A stretch of DNA of 64,000 bases from Xiphophorus maculatus (GCF_002775205.1 NC_036457.1:1483001-1547000); one strand, 5' to 3'. Numbered from the stretch's first letter, positions 25,736-36,345 are shown. A program made the numbers and translations. The notes: generated from the letters alone by a model not told the origin.

Positions 25736-26499
25736 CTGGGTGTGGAAGGTTGTTGCCGAAGCAGTTTCTCCTTGTGTGCCTTCTTCTCACTCACATGAGA
25801 GTTACCCAACTCTTTTGTCTCCCAGATTTATTTTGCTTACACTTTTTGCATGATTTTTTTGAGGTGGATCAACACAATTAATTTGGTTAGTTTATTTCTA
25901 AACTGTCATTTTAAACCCACTTAGCTTTATTTAAAAGAGAAACATTACTAATTTCTTTTAGAAAAACCTTTGCATATTTCTTGAAACAGATTGTATGTTT
26001 TGCAAACTCTATGTACATTTGGCAAAATGACCTGGATAATGCAGCACAACATCATGGATCAGCTACAAAAGGTCACATCTCTCCAAAAACACTTCATGTA
26101 TGCTTCAAAACTAAACTGACTAGTTGTAGGTATCATAGATACCCACCCCCAACATGGACTATTCACACTCCTACCTTCTGGCCTGACGGTCAACGGCCAC
26201 ATGTACAATAGAAGAAGGGATGCTAATTTGAGCCATCAGGGTCTTTTGACCCTCTTTCGGGACGTCAGGGGAGAGGTTGAAAACCCTGGTAATACCAACT
26301 TTCAACAAGATTTATAAATCAATAGTTTTAGTTTTTATCTTTTACTTTTTCATGTTGTTTACATCGATTTATTATAAATTTTCTTTCCCACTCTCTTTTT
26401 CCACAATACAAAAGAAAATAAATGTTTGACTAAACAAGCAAAATTAACATCAAAATGTATAGATATTAAAAAAAGTCCTATAGATTATCATATATGGCA

Positions 26500-27265
26500 C
26501 GTCTGTCAAACTCAAGGCCCAAGGGCCAAATCTGGCCCGCCATAGCTTTCTATGTGGCCCTCTAGACTCCAAATCATAGCAATGGGCCCCTCCAGTTTTT
26601 ACAAATAACCGCAAAATTCACACAAAAATCAACAGATCCCCACATGTTTTCTGAGTTTATCAACATGTTTTCTGAGTTTATCAACATTTTTCTGAGTTTA
26701 TCAACATGTTTTCTGAGTTTATCAACATTTTCTGAGTTTATCAACATTTTCTGAGTTTATCAACATTTTCTGAGTTTATGAACATTTTCTGAGTTTATCA
26801 ACATGTTTTCTGAGTTTATCAACATGTTTTCTGAGTTTATCAACATGTTTTCTGAGTTTATCAACATTTTTCCTCAAAATTGACCATAAACATTTTGGAT
26901 CAAGTACCTGCTGTCTCAGCCTGACCTGATGTCAAGTTATAGTCCATGACCGATTAATAAAAGGTCACATTTAACATCATATGTTAGCGCAAATATTGTA
27001 AAAAAATTCCTTACAGATATTTCTAAATTAGCGCCACAAAATCTGTGATGTTGATGGCAGAAAAGCACAAAAACAATCCTGGATGAACTGATTAGTGTGA
27101 AAAGATGTTCAATATTATGTTATTTTAAGAAACACTTATTGATGCTGAAACACCTATTTATTGATATTTTAACAGTTTAATTGGTTTTCATCAATATGTT
27201 CTGGCACAACAGGCCCTTTATGAACATTCAGGTTTTTGATCTGGCCCAAAACGGAAATGAGTTTG
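26500..27265. mobile_element. Non-autonomous hAT-like element
   Basis: Left end GTCTGTCAAACTCAAGGCCC followed by GGGCCAAATCTGGCCCGCC; right end GATCTGGCCCAAAACGGAAA then TGAGTTTGG. These are the ends of a widespread hAT-like family (consensus CAGGGGTGTCAAACTC). The interior contains an 11-copy minisatellite. No transposase frame. Confidence 0.6.
26643..26864. repeat. Minisatellite, 11 copies of a 19-21 bp unit
   Basis: The unit is CATGTTTTCTGAGTTTATCAA with 19- and 20-bp shortened forms. In order, the lengths read 21, 21, 20, 21, 19, 19, 19, 19, 21, 21, 21. It lies inside the hAT-like element. Confidence 0.9.
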
Positions 27266-27337
27266 GATAAAAACCAGTGAATCATGGACTATTTTGAATG
27301 TAAACAAGAATAAATAGTGAGATATTTGGTGGTGGAA

Positions 27338-27401
27338 TGATGTCACACCGCCAGCAAAGGAAGATTCTGTGATGTCACTGGCGATGCAGTCTGTGATGTC
27401 A
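27338..27401. promoter_or_regulatory. Three TGATGTCA (CRE/ATF-like) octamers
   Basis: TGATGTCA occurs at 27338-27345, 27370-27377 and 27394-27401, about 130-195 bp upstream of the coiled-coil frame. The octamer is one change from the CRE palindrome and is a known ATF2/JUN-type site. A role as promoter of the next gene is inference. Confidence 0.35.
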
Positions 27402-27532
27402 TCAACTGCAGAATTGTATGTGACACAATTCTGCATATTTTTCATTGCTTGCAATATCACTGACCAGTTCAGACGCAAAGCTCTTTAAGGTAGTTTACCA
27501 ATTGACAACTTTAGTGATTGTATTGAGGAGAA

Positions 27533-29128
27533 ATGTTTCACTTATTTCAGCAATACTGCAACAGGATGATGGGACCCCAGGCGAGAACGGGAGTCCAGCA
27601 AGACCCCCAAGGCCGCTTCGCTCCTGCACATCTGGATATATTAGATGAGGAAACCCACAGACTGGACTCCAGTCTGGAAATGGAGAGCGCCAGGATAGAA
27701 GACAACAAAGACATGGCCGACCTGGAGGCGGAGCTGGAAGAGATGGAACTCCGGCTAAAACAGCAGGAAGCCCTCAGAGAAACGCTTATCAACGAGGTAG
27801 AAGAGGCAAAGAGGGAACTGGAGAGACTAGAGAGAGAAGAGAGAGAAGAGATGTCCAGTGATCCAGGAGACCTTAACTCTGATGTCACTGCTTCCAAGGT
27901 TCACAACGATGTGAAAGACATGAAGGAGAAGACTTTGCAGCAAGAGTTTGAGGATTTAAAGGTGGCCCACCTCCTCAGCCAGGAAGCATTTGTAGCTGGA
28001 ATACAGGCTGAGAGAAAGAAAACTGAGGCTGTCCAAGAAGAACTGGACCAACTTAAGACTTCCTACAACGAGCTGCGATGTAAGTATGAAGCAGACATTT
28101 CTCTGGTGAGGCAGGAGGTGAAACGTGAGAAAGACGCCAACGTGGAAAGAGAGAAAGAGAGTCTGAAGCTAGTCAACAAGCTGAGAGATGAGAAGGAGGA
28201 GCTCTTTCGAAAAATGGCTAGAGAGATTATAAGTCTGAGAAAGAGAGAGAAGCAGATGCTGAACGAACTGGATCAGGTTCACATTTCGCACGAGGAGCTA
28301 AAACGTAAGTTTGAAAGAGACAATATGGATTTAAAGCAGGAGGTTGAGACATACAAGCAGCAGGTGGAGCAGGAGAGAAAAGCTCACCTGGAGCAAACAG
28401 AGGAGGACAAGAAGCTTCTAGACCATATGAGAGCTGAGAAGGAGGAGCTCCTCCACAAAATGTCAGGAGAAATCGAGACATACCAGCATCAGGTAGAGCA
28501 GGAGAGAAAAGCTCACCTGGAGCAAACAGAGGAGGACAAGAAGCTTCTAGAGAAGCTGAGAGCTGAATATGCCATCCTCCAAGAAATCACAACAACAGAG
28601 AAGAAAATCCTGCAAGACAAGGAAAGGAGTGCCAAGGCTGAGCTGGAGAATGTTAACAGTTTGTACATGGAGCTAAACAGTCGGTTTGAAACCGAAATAA
28701 CTGCATTAAAACAGCAAGTAGAAAAACACCAGGAGGAGCTCATTGGTGTAAAAAATGATTTACAAAGAGCGAGAGACGATCTAGTGCTGGCCGACACTAT
28801 GAGAGCCGAGGAAGAAAGTTTCCAACAACAACCCATCACAGTTTCCCAAGAGAAGGAAGAAAACTCACAGAACCAAGTTAAAGTATTAAATCAAGAGGTT
28901 TCTTCAGAGGAGGATCTCTCAGGAGAACCTCTACCAGGTTCTTCCACGGATCCAGAATCCTCAGAAGAGACCGAGGTCGCTGGAGAAACCATCCTGCAGG
29001 ATTTGGACAATCCAGATGGTAAAAAGAAAAAGTCTAAAATTTCATTTTGGAAGAAAGTACGAAACACTCTGCGATGGAAGAAGCCAAAAAAGAAACAAAC
29101 AAGTGAAGACAATCAAGAACGTGTCTAA
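27533..29128 (+). CDS. Unassigned coiled-coil protein, 531 codons in one exon
   Basis: I do not recognise the family; golgin- or trichohyalin-like is only a description of composition. Residues 55-110 and about 130-430 are rich in E, K, Q and L with heptad spacing and read as a long coiled coil. The unit QVEQERKAHLEQTEEDKKLL occurs twice, 42 residues apart (about 271-312 and 313-354). A looser motif, EL-x-x-K-F/Y-E-x-x-x-x-x-L-K/R-Q-E/Q-V, occurs near residues 178, 252 and 378. An acidic linker follows, then a basic amphipathic C-terminus (FWKKVRNTLRWKKPKKK). A strong acceptor-like tract (TTTCACTTATTTCAG) ends at 27550, so 27551 may be an exon start after an unseen upstream exon; a stop lies 9 nt before the ATG at 27533. 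A long frame, clean codon use and intact repeats argue for a real gene. Confidence 0.6.
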   Translation: MFHLFQQYCNRMMGPQARTGVQQDPQGRFAPAHLDILDEETHRLDSSLEMESARIEDNKDMADLEAELEEMELRLKQQEALRETLINEVEEAKRELERLEREEREEMSSDPGDLNSDVTASKVHNDVKDMKEKTLQQEFEDLKVAHLLSQEAFVAGIQAERKKTEAVQEELDQLKTSYNELRCKYEADISLVRQEVKREKDANVEREKESLKLVNKLRDEKEELFRKMAREIISLRKREKQMLNELDQVHISHEELKRKFERDNMDLKQEVETYKQQVEQERKAHLEQTEEDKKLLDHMRAEKEELLHKMSGEIETYQHQVEQERKAHLEQTEEDKKLLEKLRAEYAILQEITTTEKKILQDKERSAKAELENVNSLYMELNSRFETEITALKQQVEKHQEELIGVKNDLQRARDDLVLADTMRAEEESFQQQPITVSQEKEENSQNQVKVLNQEVSSEEDLSGEPLPGSSTDPESSEETEVAGETILQDLDNPDGKKKKSKISFWKKVRNTLRWKKPKKKQTSEDNQERV

Positions 29129-29997
29129 AGTTCTTGATTTTGATATTTAGAGAAGGAGAAAGACGTGCAGGAGACGAACCGAGGACTGGAATCAAACGCA
29201 TGGAGGTTGTAGCCTCTGTGAACGGGGCGCCATGCCACGCTCCGTCAAGACCAAATTTAAAAAGTTTTTCCCCCCATTGACAAGCTAGAAAATAGATCCC
29301 TTCCCAACCCAATTGGAAAAAACGTGGGCAGCACGGTGGTGCAGCGGTTAGCGCTGCATCTTCACAGACACCATCTGTGTGGAGTTTGCATGTTCTCCCC
29401 GTGTTTGCGTGGGTTTTCTCCGGGTGCTCCGGTTCCCCCCACATCTCCTAAAACATGTAGGTCAGGTCAGTTGGTCACTGCAAATTGCCCCCAAAGATTT
29501 GAAGAAACCCCAAACACGTGTGCAGCTTTATTGTTAAACTTTAAAATGAATTGAATTAGCCGTATGTTAGCACTTTTCACTTCGCTGCTTTAGCGCCGCA
29601 GTAACACTGGGCTCAATTTTTATAGCAACAGCTATATCTCAGCACCCAATTTGCCAGATTTTGTTGCGCGTCGTCGGAGAGCACTGCCGAATGCGTAGGT
29701 GCATATCGCCTGGTGGACGGGTGCGGGAACTGTGCCAGAGGGTCTACAGTGGCTGGCGGGTGGCAGTGCCGGCACCCCGCGGTGGCCAATAGGCCGGAGC
29801 GGAGCTGAGCTGCGAGGGCTGCACGACGCCGCTTGCAGCATTCATTTATTTTATAATTTTTTTATCCAATTACTCGATTAATCATAAGAATAATTGATAG
29901 ATTACTAAACAAAAATATTTGTAAACAAAATATTTGTTGTTCGGAAAACAATTTTGAAGAATTGCCTAGTAACAGAGTTTTTTCACTCTCTCCTCAG
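29129..29997. other. Spacer between the coiled-coil gene and the NLR remnant
   Basis: It contains a DANA/Mermaid-like SINE and a GC-rich block at about 29590-29845 (TTGCGCGTCGTCGG, CACCCCGCGGTGGCC) that I cannot identify, then a short TTACTCGATTAATC repeat fragment at about 29868-29930. Confidence 0.4.
29328..29490 (+). mobile_element. tRNA-derived SINE of the DANA/Mermaid type
   Basis: Begins GGGCAGCACGGTGGTGCAGC and GGTTAGCGCTG, which includes the A box, and continues with the family hallmark GTGTGGAGTTTGCATGTTCT, CCCCGTGTTTGCGTGGG and TCCGGGTGCTCCGG. The segment that normally holds the B box (GGTTCGAGCC) is missing between the two halves, so the copy is unlikely to be transcribed by Pol III. 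Confidence 0.75.
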
Positions 29998-30862
29998 ACT
30001 GAGTGGCTGTAACCTCTCAGAGAGAAGCTGTGAAGCTCTGTCCTCAGTTCTCAGCTCCCAGTCCTCCAGTCTCAGAGAACTGGACCTGAGTAACAACAAC
30101 CTGCAGGATTCAGGAGTGAAGCTTCTCTCTGCTGGACTGAAGAGTCCAAACTGCAACCTGGAAACTCAGGTAAAATGTTTTGAATCCTAGTGAAGCCATA
30201 TTTCTGTCCATTAACTGCTGCTATAGATGATGCAAATGTTATTTCAATAGTAGATTATTAAAATAAAAATGTCTGACTGTGATGAGGCTAATCATGCTAA
30301 GTCTTGACACATAAACTCAGCTGGTTTTCATTTACTCCAGGCTGAAAGAACCAGGAAGAGAGGAATGTAGAAAGGTGGGGATCAGGCTTTAACTGTTGGT
30401 GTAACGCTGGACACTTGACAGATTGCTGCATCCTCAGTGTACAAAGAAGCATTATTGCAGATTCTTCCTCCAACCAGTTGTTAGACTTTCTCGTCCATTT
30501 TACAAATGATAAATGTTGATTTTTACTATCTACAGAATGAAATACAGCTTTATTGCTATTCTATGTTATTAACAGGTGAATCTCCAGTTTCTTGAGTGTT
30601 TTCCTCTCGTGAAAATGATCAGTTCAGACCTTGGGTTCTACCTCAATGTTCTCATGTTCTCATCATGTGATGAATTGTGTGTCTGCAGCTTATCAGGCTG
30701 TTTGGTCTCAGAGGAAGGCTGTGCTTCTCTGGCCTCAGCTCTGACCTCCAACCCCTCCCAGCTGAAAGAGTTGGACCTGAGCTACAATCATCCAGGAGAC
30801 TCAGGAGTGAAGCTGCTGTCGGCTGGACTGAAGGATCCACACTGGAGACTGGAAGCTGTCAG
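29998..30862 (+). pseudogene. Orphan NLR (NLRC3-like) leucine-rich-repeat exons
   Basis: Two exons of the large fish NLR-C family: 29998-30169 ([20 protein letters not shown] ... [19 protein letters not shown]) and 30686-30862 (LSGCLVSEEGCASLASAL ... LKELDLSYNHPGDSGVKLL). Both have good acceptors and donors and start in the usual phase. NLR-C receptors sense danger in the cytoplasm through such repeats. The first exon is 172 nt where the family normally has about 174; its end reads LETQ instead of LETLR, which puts the splice out of phase with exon 2. No FISNA/NACHT exon lies upstream and no B30.2 exon downstream. Hence it is most likely a decayed fragment. The exon identity is firm; the pseudogene status is an inference. 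Confidence 0.75.
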
Positions 30863-32062
30863 GTATGGAGGAACCTGCTGCAGGAGCAGAGAAGGTCTGA
30901 TAGAGGAGGAAGAGGGAGAAATGTCTTTAGTCAGTCTGCTGGGAAACATTTAGAATGAAGATGAATATTTAGTCTCCAACTGAAATATTTTCTCTGAAAC
31001 TGTGGTATTAATAAATGGATGAATAACACGGTGAAAATATAACTTGACATTCTGAAACCACTTCTGTCTCTTCTGTCTAAATTCAGTAATAAATCAAATT
31101 ATTACTGAATTTTAATCCCACCGGCAAAAATTGTTGCCAGACATTTTTTCTAACTTCTAGAAGCTTTAAATGAATTATTTTGACTTTTGGCAGCTGCTTA
31201 ATGTTTTAAAATAAAATAATAGTGTGTCTTCTCTAAACAATATCAATTTCATGTATCCAGTGTGAAAGGTCACATGACCAGACCTCTTTACTTCCTGCGT
31301 GTGACGCTGGGCATAAATGTTTGTCACAATCCTGTACAAGAGGAAGTCAGTAAAATATTTAAATAAACAAATATAAATAAAATATTTTGAAAAGATGTTC
31401 TTTCAAGTGTTTACTGCTGATATATAAAGAAAATCGTATCTTTTGATCATAAGAAGAGTGAATGTAAGCGTGGCAACAATTGTTGTTTCACTGCAGACCT
31501 TCCACTTCCTGGTTCTGCTGTTCTGAAAGCAGAACTACAAACCAGATGGTAGACATAACTGATTATGTACACCACATAATCAGTTATACAACATTTATCA
31601 CACCTTGACTTTGAGTTATTCAAGTCAGGTAAAAGTCCAGTTCTGTTCCCTCACATCTCTGTGCAGGTGTGGTACCAGTCTGGTTCTGCTGTGGTTCAGT
31701 TGAGTCTCAGTTTGTTGTTCAGATTCTCTTTATCGACTCTTTGGATCATTTGAACAAATTTTAAGTTTGATTTTTTCCTTCTTGAACTTTGACTTTAGGA
31801 ATTTTCCTGCTAGTTTTTGCTCTCTGATGTTTAGAAAACATGTTCACTTCTGATTTCAGTTGAAAGTTTCATCTCTCTTCTGTTGGAAGATTAATCTGGA
31901 GGATTATTAAATTATTTAGAACTGGAATAATGAACAGCTGATGTTTCTTTGTTTCCTTCTCTGAACAAACTGCTTCATGATTTCATTTCCTGGAATCAAA
32001 CTCTGGTCTCCACTGTTAAACTCAGAAACAACAGTGTCTTGTTGCTTCTTTTAAACAAGATT
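30863..32062. other. Non-coding stretch downstream of the NLR remnant
   Basis: No exon, no B30.2-like frame and no recognised transposon were seen. It is AT-rich with a few CTTCCTG/TTCCTGG motifs, and may be decayed NLR intron and flank. Confidence 0.35.
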
Positions 32063-32725
32063 GCATTGAAAAAACACAAAATTTTACCAAGGAGCTTTGC
32101 CTAGTTTATGGTGCAAATATCTTAGTAACTTAAAAATAACTTTTCAGCAAAATATAGGAGCTTGTTTTAAGTAAATAATTCATTGTTGATGAGAACGTAT
32201 TATTAGTTCCACTGGATTCAACTGCCGCTTTGCCGTTACCTAGCAACACCTGTCAAGCCCAGCCTGTTACCTAGCAACCAAATTCTAGTTTCACTGGCAG
32301 ATTATTTCACTAAAAACATTTTCCCCGTGTTTTTAGTAATTTTTCATCAATATCAAAGAATTATTGACTTAGAACTAGCTGCTACACCCGCTGATAAGAA
32401 ACTTGTAATAATAACAGACAATTATTATTACAAATTTGATTTATAATGCCCTTTATATCTTTAAATCTCAAAGGGCAAAAAACCCCAAAACAAAACAAGC
32501 AATTTTAGCGGAGAAAAATAAATCAATAATTGAGATTAAAACCAATATCTCAGAAAATGAACCAAAAGTTTTGCTAAAAAAAAATGTCTTAAGGCATTTT
32601 TAAAAGAGTATGTGGATGTTTTGCCCTCAGCACCTGTGTAAGTTAGTTTTCTCTTATTTCAAGTGTATTAAGATATTTGCACTAAAAACTACTTGGTAAG
32701 AATAAGATGTTGTGTTTTTGCAGTG
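32063..32725. mobile_element. Palindromic MITE with nested X-box repeat piece
   Basis: Ends AAAAAACACAAAATTTTACC and its complement TTGTGTTTTTGCAGTGC. Internal landmarks AGGAGCTTGTTTTAAG and CTGGCAGATTATTTCACT match the other copies. Between them, at about 32215-32295, sits a foreign piece with two GTTACCTAGCAAC palindromes (32235-32247 and 32266-32278), shared with 44538-45086 and about 62526-62990. Confidence 0.6.
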
Positions 32726-32739
32726 CAGGAGCTCCATCA

Positions 32740-33020
32740 GTGACCGTAAAGGCCTGCGGTGTTTAAAGTTCACGTCAGGAGAATCAAAAATAAACTAAAC
32801 AAGTACGACTTGTTGGGAAGGGCTGTCAGGAAAAAGGTTCCTCACTCTGAAAGGAATGCAGCAGCGCTGCTTTGGTTTGCAAATCTGCACCGAAACAAAC
32901 AAAAACAGCTTTGGAACGCGGCCATGAGAACAAGATGGAGACATTTTACAAATCCTCACTCACTGTGATGTACGGCAGTGGAGGAGTGATGGTTTGGGCT
33001 TGTTTTTGTAGGATTTACTT
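32740..33020 (+). mobile_element. Tc1/mariner transposase relic
   Basis: Two overlapping frames carry decayed transposase motifs: IKNKLNKYDLLGRAVRKK (helix-turn-helix region, cf. KLKKxGLxGRxAxKKP) and MYGSGGVMVWACF (cf. HGGGSxMVWGCF). The change of frame between the two motifs shows decay. A partial MITE follows at 33021-33115. Confidence 0.6.
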
Positions 33021-33573
33021 CAAAAATACAAAATCTTACAAAGTATTTTTGGTGCAGTTTCTAATGCAAATATGTTAATACACTTGAAATAAGAAAAACT
33101 AATTTAAAAATGAATTTTAACCTTTCAGAAAATATAATTTTATTTTACAAAATAGGACATAAAATTATACATTTTGTACTGCATGAATTTAATTATGTTA
33201 AAAAGAAAAAAAAACCTTGTTGATAAAAAGAAAGCCAACCAAAAGATTTGCAAAAAATGTATAATCAGGTCTTGTAGAGCAAACAAATAGATTTAAAAAA
33301 CAAACATTTGCAGCTTCCTGCAGAAGAGCTGTGATCCCCATACAAATATGTACAAAACACAAAGCAAACACCAAATAAAACAATTTTTTCTTCACAATCT
33401 CATTGACATCAACACTACTAGATATTTAAGTTTGTTACTAATCAAACAGGAACAAGCTAGAACTCCAAATTTGCATATGTTTAGTAATTTAATACCAGCA
33501 TAAATAACAGCACTGTATTCTGTAACTGTAGTCGTACAAACGGGGAATTTCTTCTCACAATTTAACCTTTGTA

Positions 33574-33718
33574 CACTTCAAAAACACAAAATCTGACCAA
33601 GTATTTTTATTTAGTCTCTAGTGGAAATATCTTAGTACACTCAAAACATTTAAAATAACAATATTTGCACTAAAAAACAAACCAAAAACGCTGGGTAATA
33701 TTTTGTGTTTTTGCAGCG
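33574..33718. mobile_element. Short palindromic MITE next to a connexin 3' end
   Basis: TTCAAAAACACAAAATCTGA at the left and TTTTGTGTTTTTGCAG at the right, with AATATCTTAGTACACT inside; an internally deleted copy of the 5507-5893 family. It ends about 60 bp from the connexin stop codon (33780), so the 3' UTR or poly(A) site of that gene probably lies in it. Confidence 0.6.
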
Positions 33719-33779
33719 CAGTCACCGCTTCTCCCGCCCTGCCGCCAACAGACTCGGTGGATCTACCGAACGTCGTCCC

Positions 33780-35658
33780 TCAAGCCGTGCTGGAGTCATG
33801 GAGGCCGAGCTTCTCGTTCTTCATCATGCTGTCGGTGGTGAAACGCGGGTGGATGGCGATGGCCGTTGTCTGCACCGATTTGGACTTCCGCCTGGACGAC
33901 CTGGTGCACGCCAGGTAGAAGATCTCCACCACGTTGAGCACCACCGAGACGCAGGACATGACCAGCATGAAGATGATGAAGATGGTTTTCTCCGTGGGCC
34001 GAGACATGAAGCACTCGACGGTGAAGGGACATGGCGCCCGGGAGCAGACGATCTGCGGCTCCATGATGAACCCGTACAGGTAATACTGCCCCACTATGAA
34101 GCCTATCTCCAGGAGGATTCTGAAGAAGATGGAGGTCATGTAGTTTCCCAGCAGGTTGCCCTTGAGCTGGACTTTCCCCTTTTCGTCAGAGTACTTTGGC
34201 CCCTTCACAATCCCCCGGCTGGGGTGGGCTTCCATGTATTCTCTCAGCTTTTTCTCTTTGTGGTTGACATGGATGACGTGGCCGAGGTAGACCAGGGTTG
34301 GCGTGGAGACGAAGATGATCTGGAGAACCCAGAACCGAATGTGCGAGATGGGGAAGGCGTGGTCGTAGCAGACGTTCTTACAACCAGGTTGCTTGGTGTT
34401 GCAAACCATTTTGGACTGTTCATCACCCCAAACCTGCAACGTTAAAACTAGATTTTATTATTATTGTTGTTATCAGAGGTGGCAGAGTACCAAAAATTAT
34501 ACTCAAGTAAGAGTCGCAATACATCAATTACTCAAGTTAAAGTAAAAAGTAGTCATCCAAGAAATTACTCAAGTAAGAGTAAAAAAGTATTTGGTAAAAA
34601 GTACAGAGTAGCTGATCAAATTATCAATCATTTAATATTTAAAAATTACATCATCAGACAGACCAAAATATATATTTAGGTGGAAATTTTGGTATTTTAA
34701 AGATCAAAATGACAATAATTAATTTAGGTAACAAAAAATAACAAAATCAGGCAAAAGAAAATGTTTCTAAATCAGTTTCTTTCAATAGAAAATGGATGAA
34801 ACTTTAACAGAAACTGAAGGTGTGCGTCTGTGTCTGGTGGATTTTTGGTTAAAACATGTTTGATTCTCATTCAGTGAGTCTGAAGAAAATCGATTGCAGC
34901 CAGTTACCTTCAAAGTACTGAGAAGTAAAGTAAGGATATGTAAAATGTGTAATTTCAGAATTTTTTTTTTATTTGTCACGGTTATCTTTGCTGTTGCTGA
35001 ACAAAATAATCCCCACAGCATGATTCTGCTACTACTATGTTTGAAAGGGAGCCAAACTTCAGAGTTTTTTACATCTGTATTTGGGGAAAAATAGGATTTT
35101 ATTTCCACTTCACTAATTATGTTGTTCTATCACTTCAAATTCGAATTATTGCATTTAAATTTGTGTTTGTAATGTGACAAACTATGAAAGATGTTTGAAT
35201 AATTGGTTTTAGAATAAAATAAATCATTAATGAGTTAAACTGGTTAATTTTAAGCTCTTAAGCTCATAAGGAAAGATTATTACAGTCACAATAAGCTGCT
35301 ATTTAATGATTAATTCGCAGCTTTTACACTATTGTTCACACATCTGCTATAAATGTGATGTTAGCTGTAAGTTAGCTTCAGAATACCTACAGTTAGCCAC
35401 CAGAGAGAGCTATTTACGTACTTAAATGATGTACAAGTTACTGTCATATATACATTATACTTTACACACAAAAAATGGGGGGAAAATTGGATATTAAAAA
35501 AATTATAAGCTTAAATATCATAGTCTGACCTTCTCGGCTCCCGCTCCAAGCACCATGATCCTGAAGATGAAAAGCACGCTAAGCCAGACTTTTCCCACCA
35601 CAGTGGAGTGGGTCTGCACCTTATGAAGCAGAGTGGACAGGAATCCCCACTCTCCCAT
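33780..35658 (-). CDS. Connexin (gap junction protein), two coding exons
   Basis: Four-pass membrane protein that assembles as hexameric hemichannels forming gap junctions. Coding exons 35530-35658 and 33780-34433 give 260 residues, about 30 kDa. Exon 1 starts [20 protein letters not shown] and carries transmembrane segment 1. The intron falls in the first extracellular loop, after AGAEK and before VWGDEQS. Both extracellular loops keep the three-cysteine signatures ([12 protein letters not shown] and [12 protein letters not shown]), and [14 protein letters not shown] marks the last membrane segment. The C-terminal tail is short. A non-coding first exon probably lies at 36260-36345, spliced to an acceptor ending at 35664. 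Nearest to fish Cx32.2-like/alpha-type connexins; the exact ortholog is not determined. Confidence 0.92.
34477..34740. repeat. Dispersed repeat, TACTCAAGTAAGAGTA family (copy 1 of 3)
   Basis: Starts AGAGGTGGCAGAGTACCAAA and TACTCAAGTAAGAGTC, with AAGTAGTCATCCAAGAAATT and GTATTTGGTAAAAAGTAC. The same order is at 56305-56560 and, inverted, at 61868-62290. It lies in the intron of the two-exon connexin. Confidence 0.6.
34850..35100 (-). mobile_element. Tc1-like transposase fragment
   Basis: CCCCACAGCATGATTCTGC at about 35010 and TACTATGTTTGAAAGGGAGC are the complement of the HGGGSxMxWG coding block of Tc1 transposases. It is heavily decayed and lies in a connexin intron. Confidence 0.4.
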
Positions 35659-36259
35659 GGCTTCTGCACACAGCAGTTTGTAAAATCAGAAATAATCAAG
35701 TCTCATTTATTTTTCATTTTAGTCAAAAATCAAGCAAACAAACAGGAAAAACAGTTTTTTAAGCTTTATAACGAAGAATAATGCATTATGTGTTATCTTT
35801 GAAGTATTTATTTGATAAAATTATACAGAAATATACCAGTTTTATCTCTAATATGATCTCACTGAACTGAATGTGAAGAAATATTTGATCACATTTGGCA
35901 TCAAAAAGCAGTTTTTTTCCTGTTTCATGTTTTCATTTACTGCTACGTTCATCTTAAATCATAAGAAAGTTCTTCACTGTTTGTTGTGTTATCCCAGCTA
36001 ATCAGAACAGCTGAATCTGAGCAAAGAAAAACTGTAAAACTCAGATTTTATATTTTGCTTAGTTAGTCCTACTTTTAACAAACATGCACATAGACATGTT
36101 TAAAACACTATATATATAAATAAATATTAATATGAGGTTATGACATCTGCTTAGCTTAAATATTGCTATATCCTTGCAAAAATAAACATGTTTTACATTT
36201 GATCCTACTTTCTTGTATGGAAATGATAAAGATAATATAAAAATCTGTTTCCCCCTTAC

Positions 36260-36345
36260 CTTAGATTTAAAACGGTCTTCTGTGAGACAAACTGACTGGC
36301 CACCGGCGCTGAAGCTGAATGACAGCGTCCACTGCTCCGAGTTAA
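36260..36345 (-). other. Probable non-coding first exon of the two-exon connexin
   Basis: On the minus strand the stretch ends TTTAAATCTAAG and is followed by a consensus donor GTAAGG at 36258-36259 and beyond. A matching acceptor (TGTGTGCAG) lies five bases before the start codon. Connexin genes usually have such an untranslated exon. The 5' edge is a guess. Confidence 0.4.

Larger units (their letters stand above)
21591..27532. other. Intergenic accessory region, transposon-rich
   Basis: The first 120 bp upstream of the C1orf198 start include AGGCGGGACTAG, an Sp1-like GC box. Beyond that are a GATTAATCTCAGAAA-type repeat (21860-22130), a 600-bp dispersed repeat (24040-24660), a Tc1 relic (24838-24950), a retroposon-like stretch (25270-25735) and a hAT-like element with a minisatellite (26500-27265). 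A 93-codon frame at 22394-22675 has no recognisable family and is not called. Confidence 0.45.

Noticed and set aside
27547-28839. Serine-rich minus-strand frames over the coiled-coil gene
   Set aside because: GAG/GAA/AAG-rich coding DNA always gives Ser/Leu-rich antisense frames; nothing else supports them.
30863-30953. Continuation of the second NLR repeat exon past 30862 (GGTCCRSREGLIEEEEGE)
   Set aside because: NLR LRR exons end at this donor; the extension is intron read-through.
33705-34445. A 246-codon plus-strand frame over the first connexin
   Set aside because: It is the antisense shadow of the connexin exon; the minus strand carries the conserved cysteines and membrane segments, and similar shadows occur over the other two connexins (38630-39487, 45364-45843).
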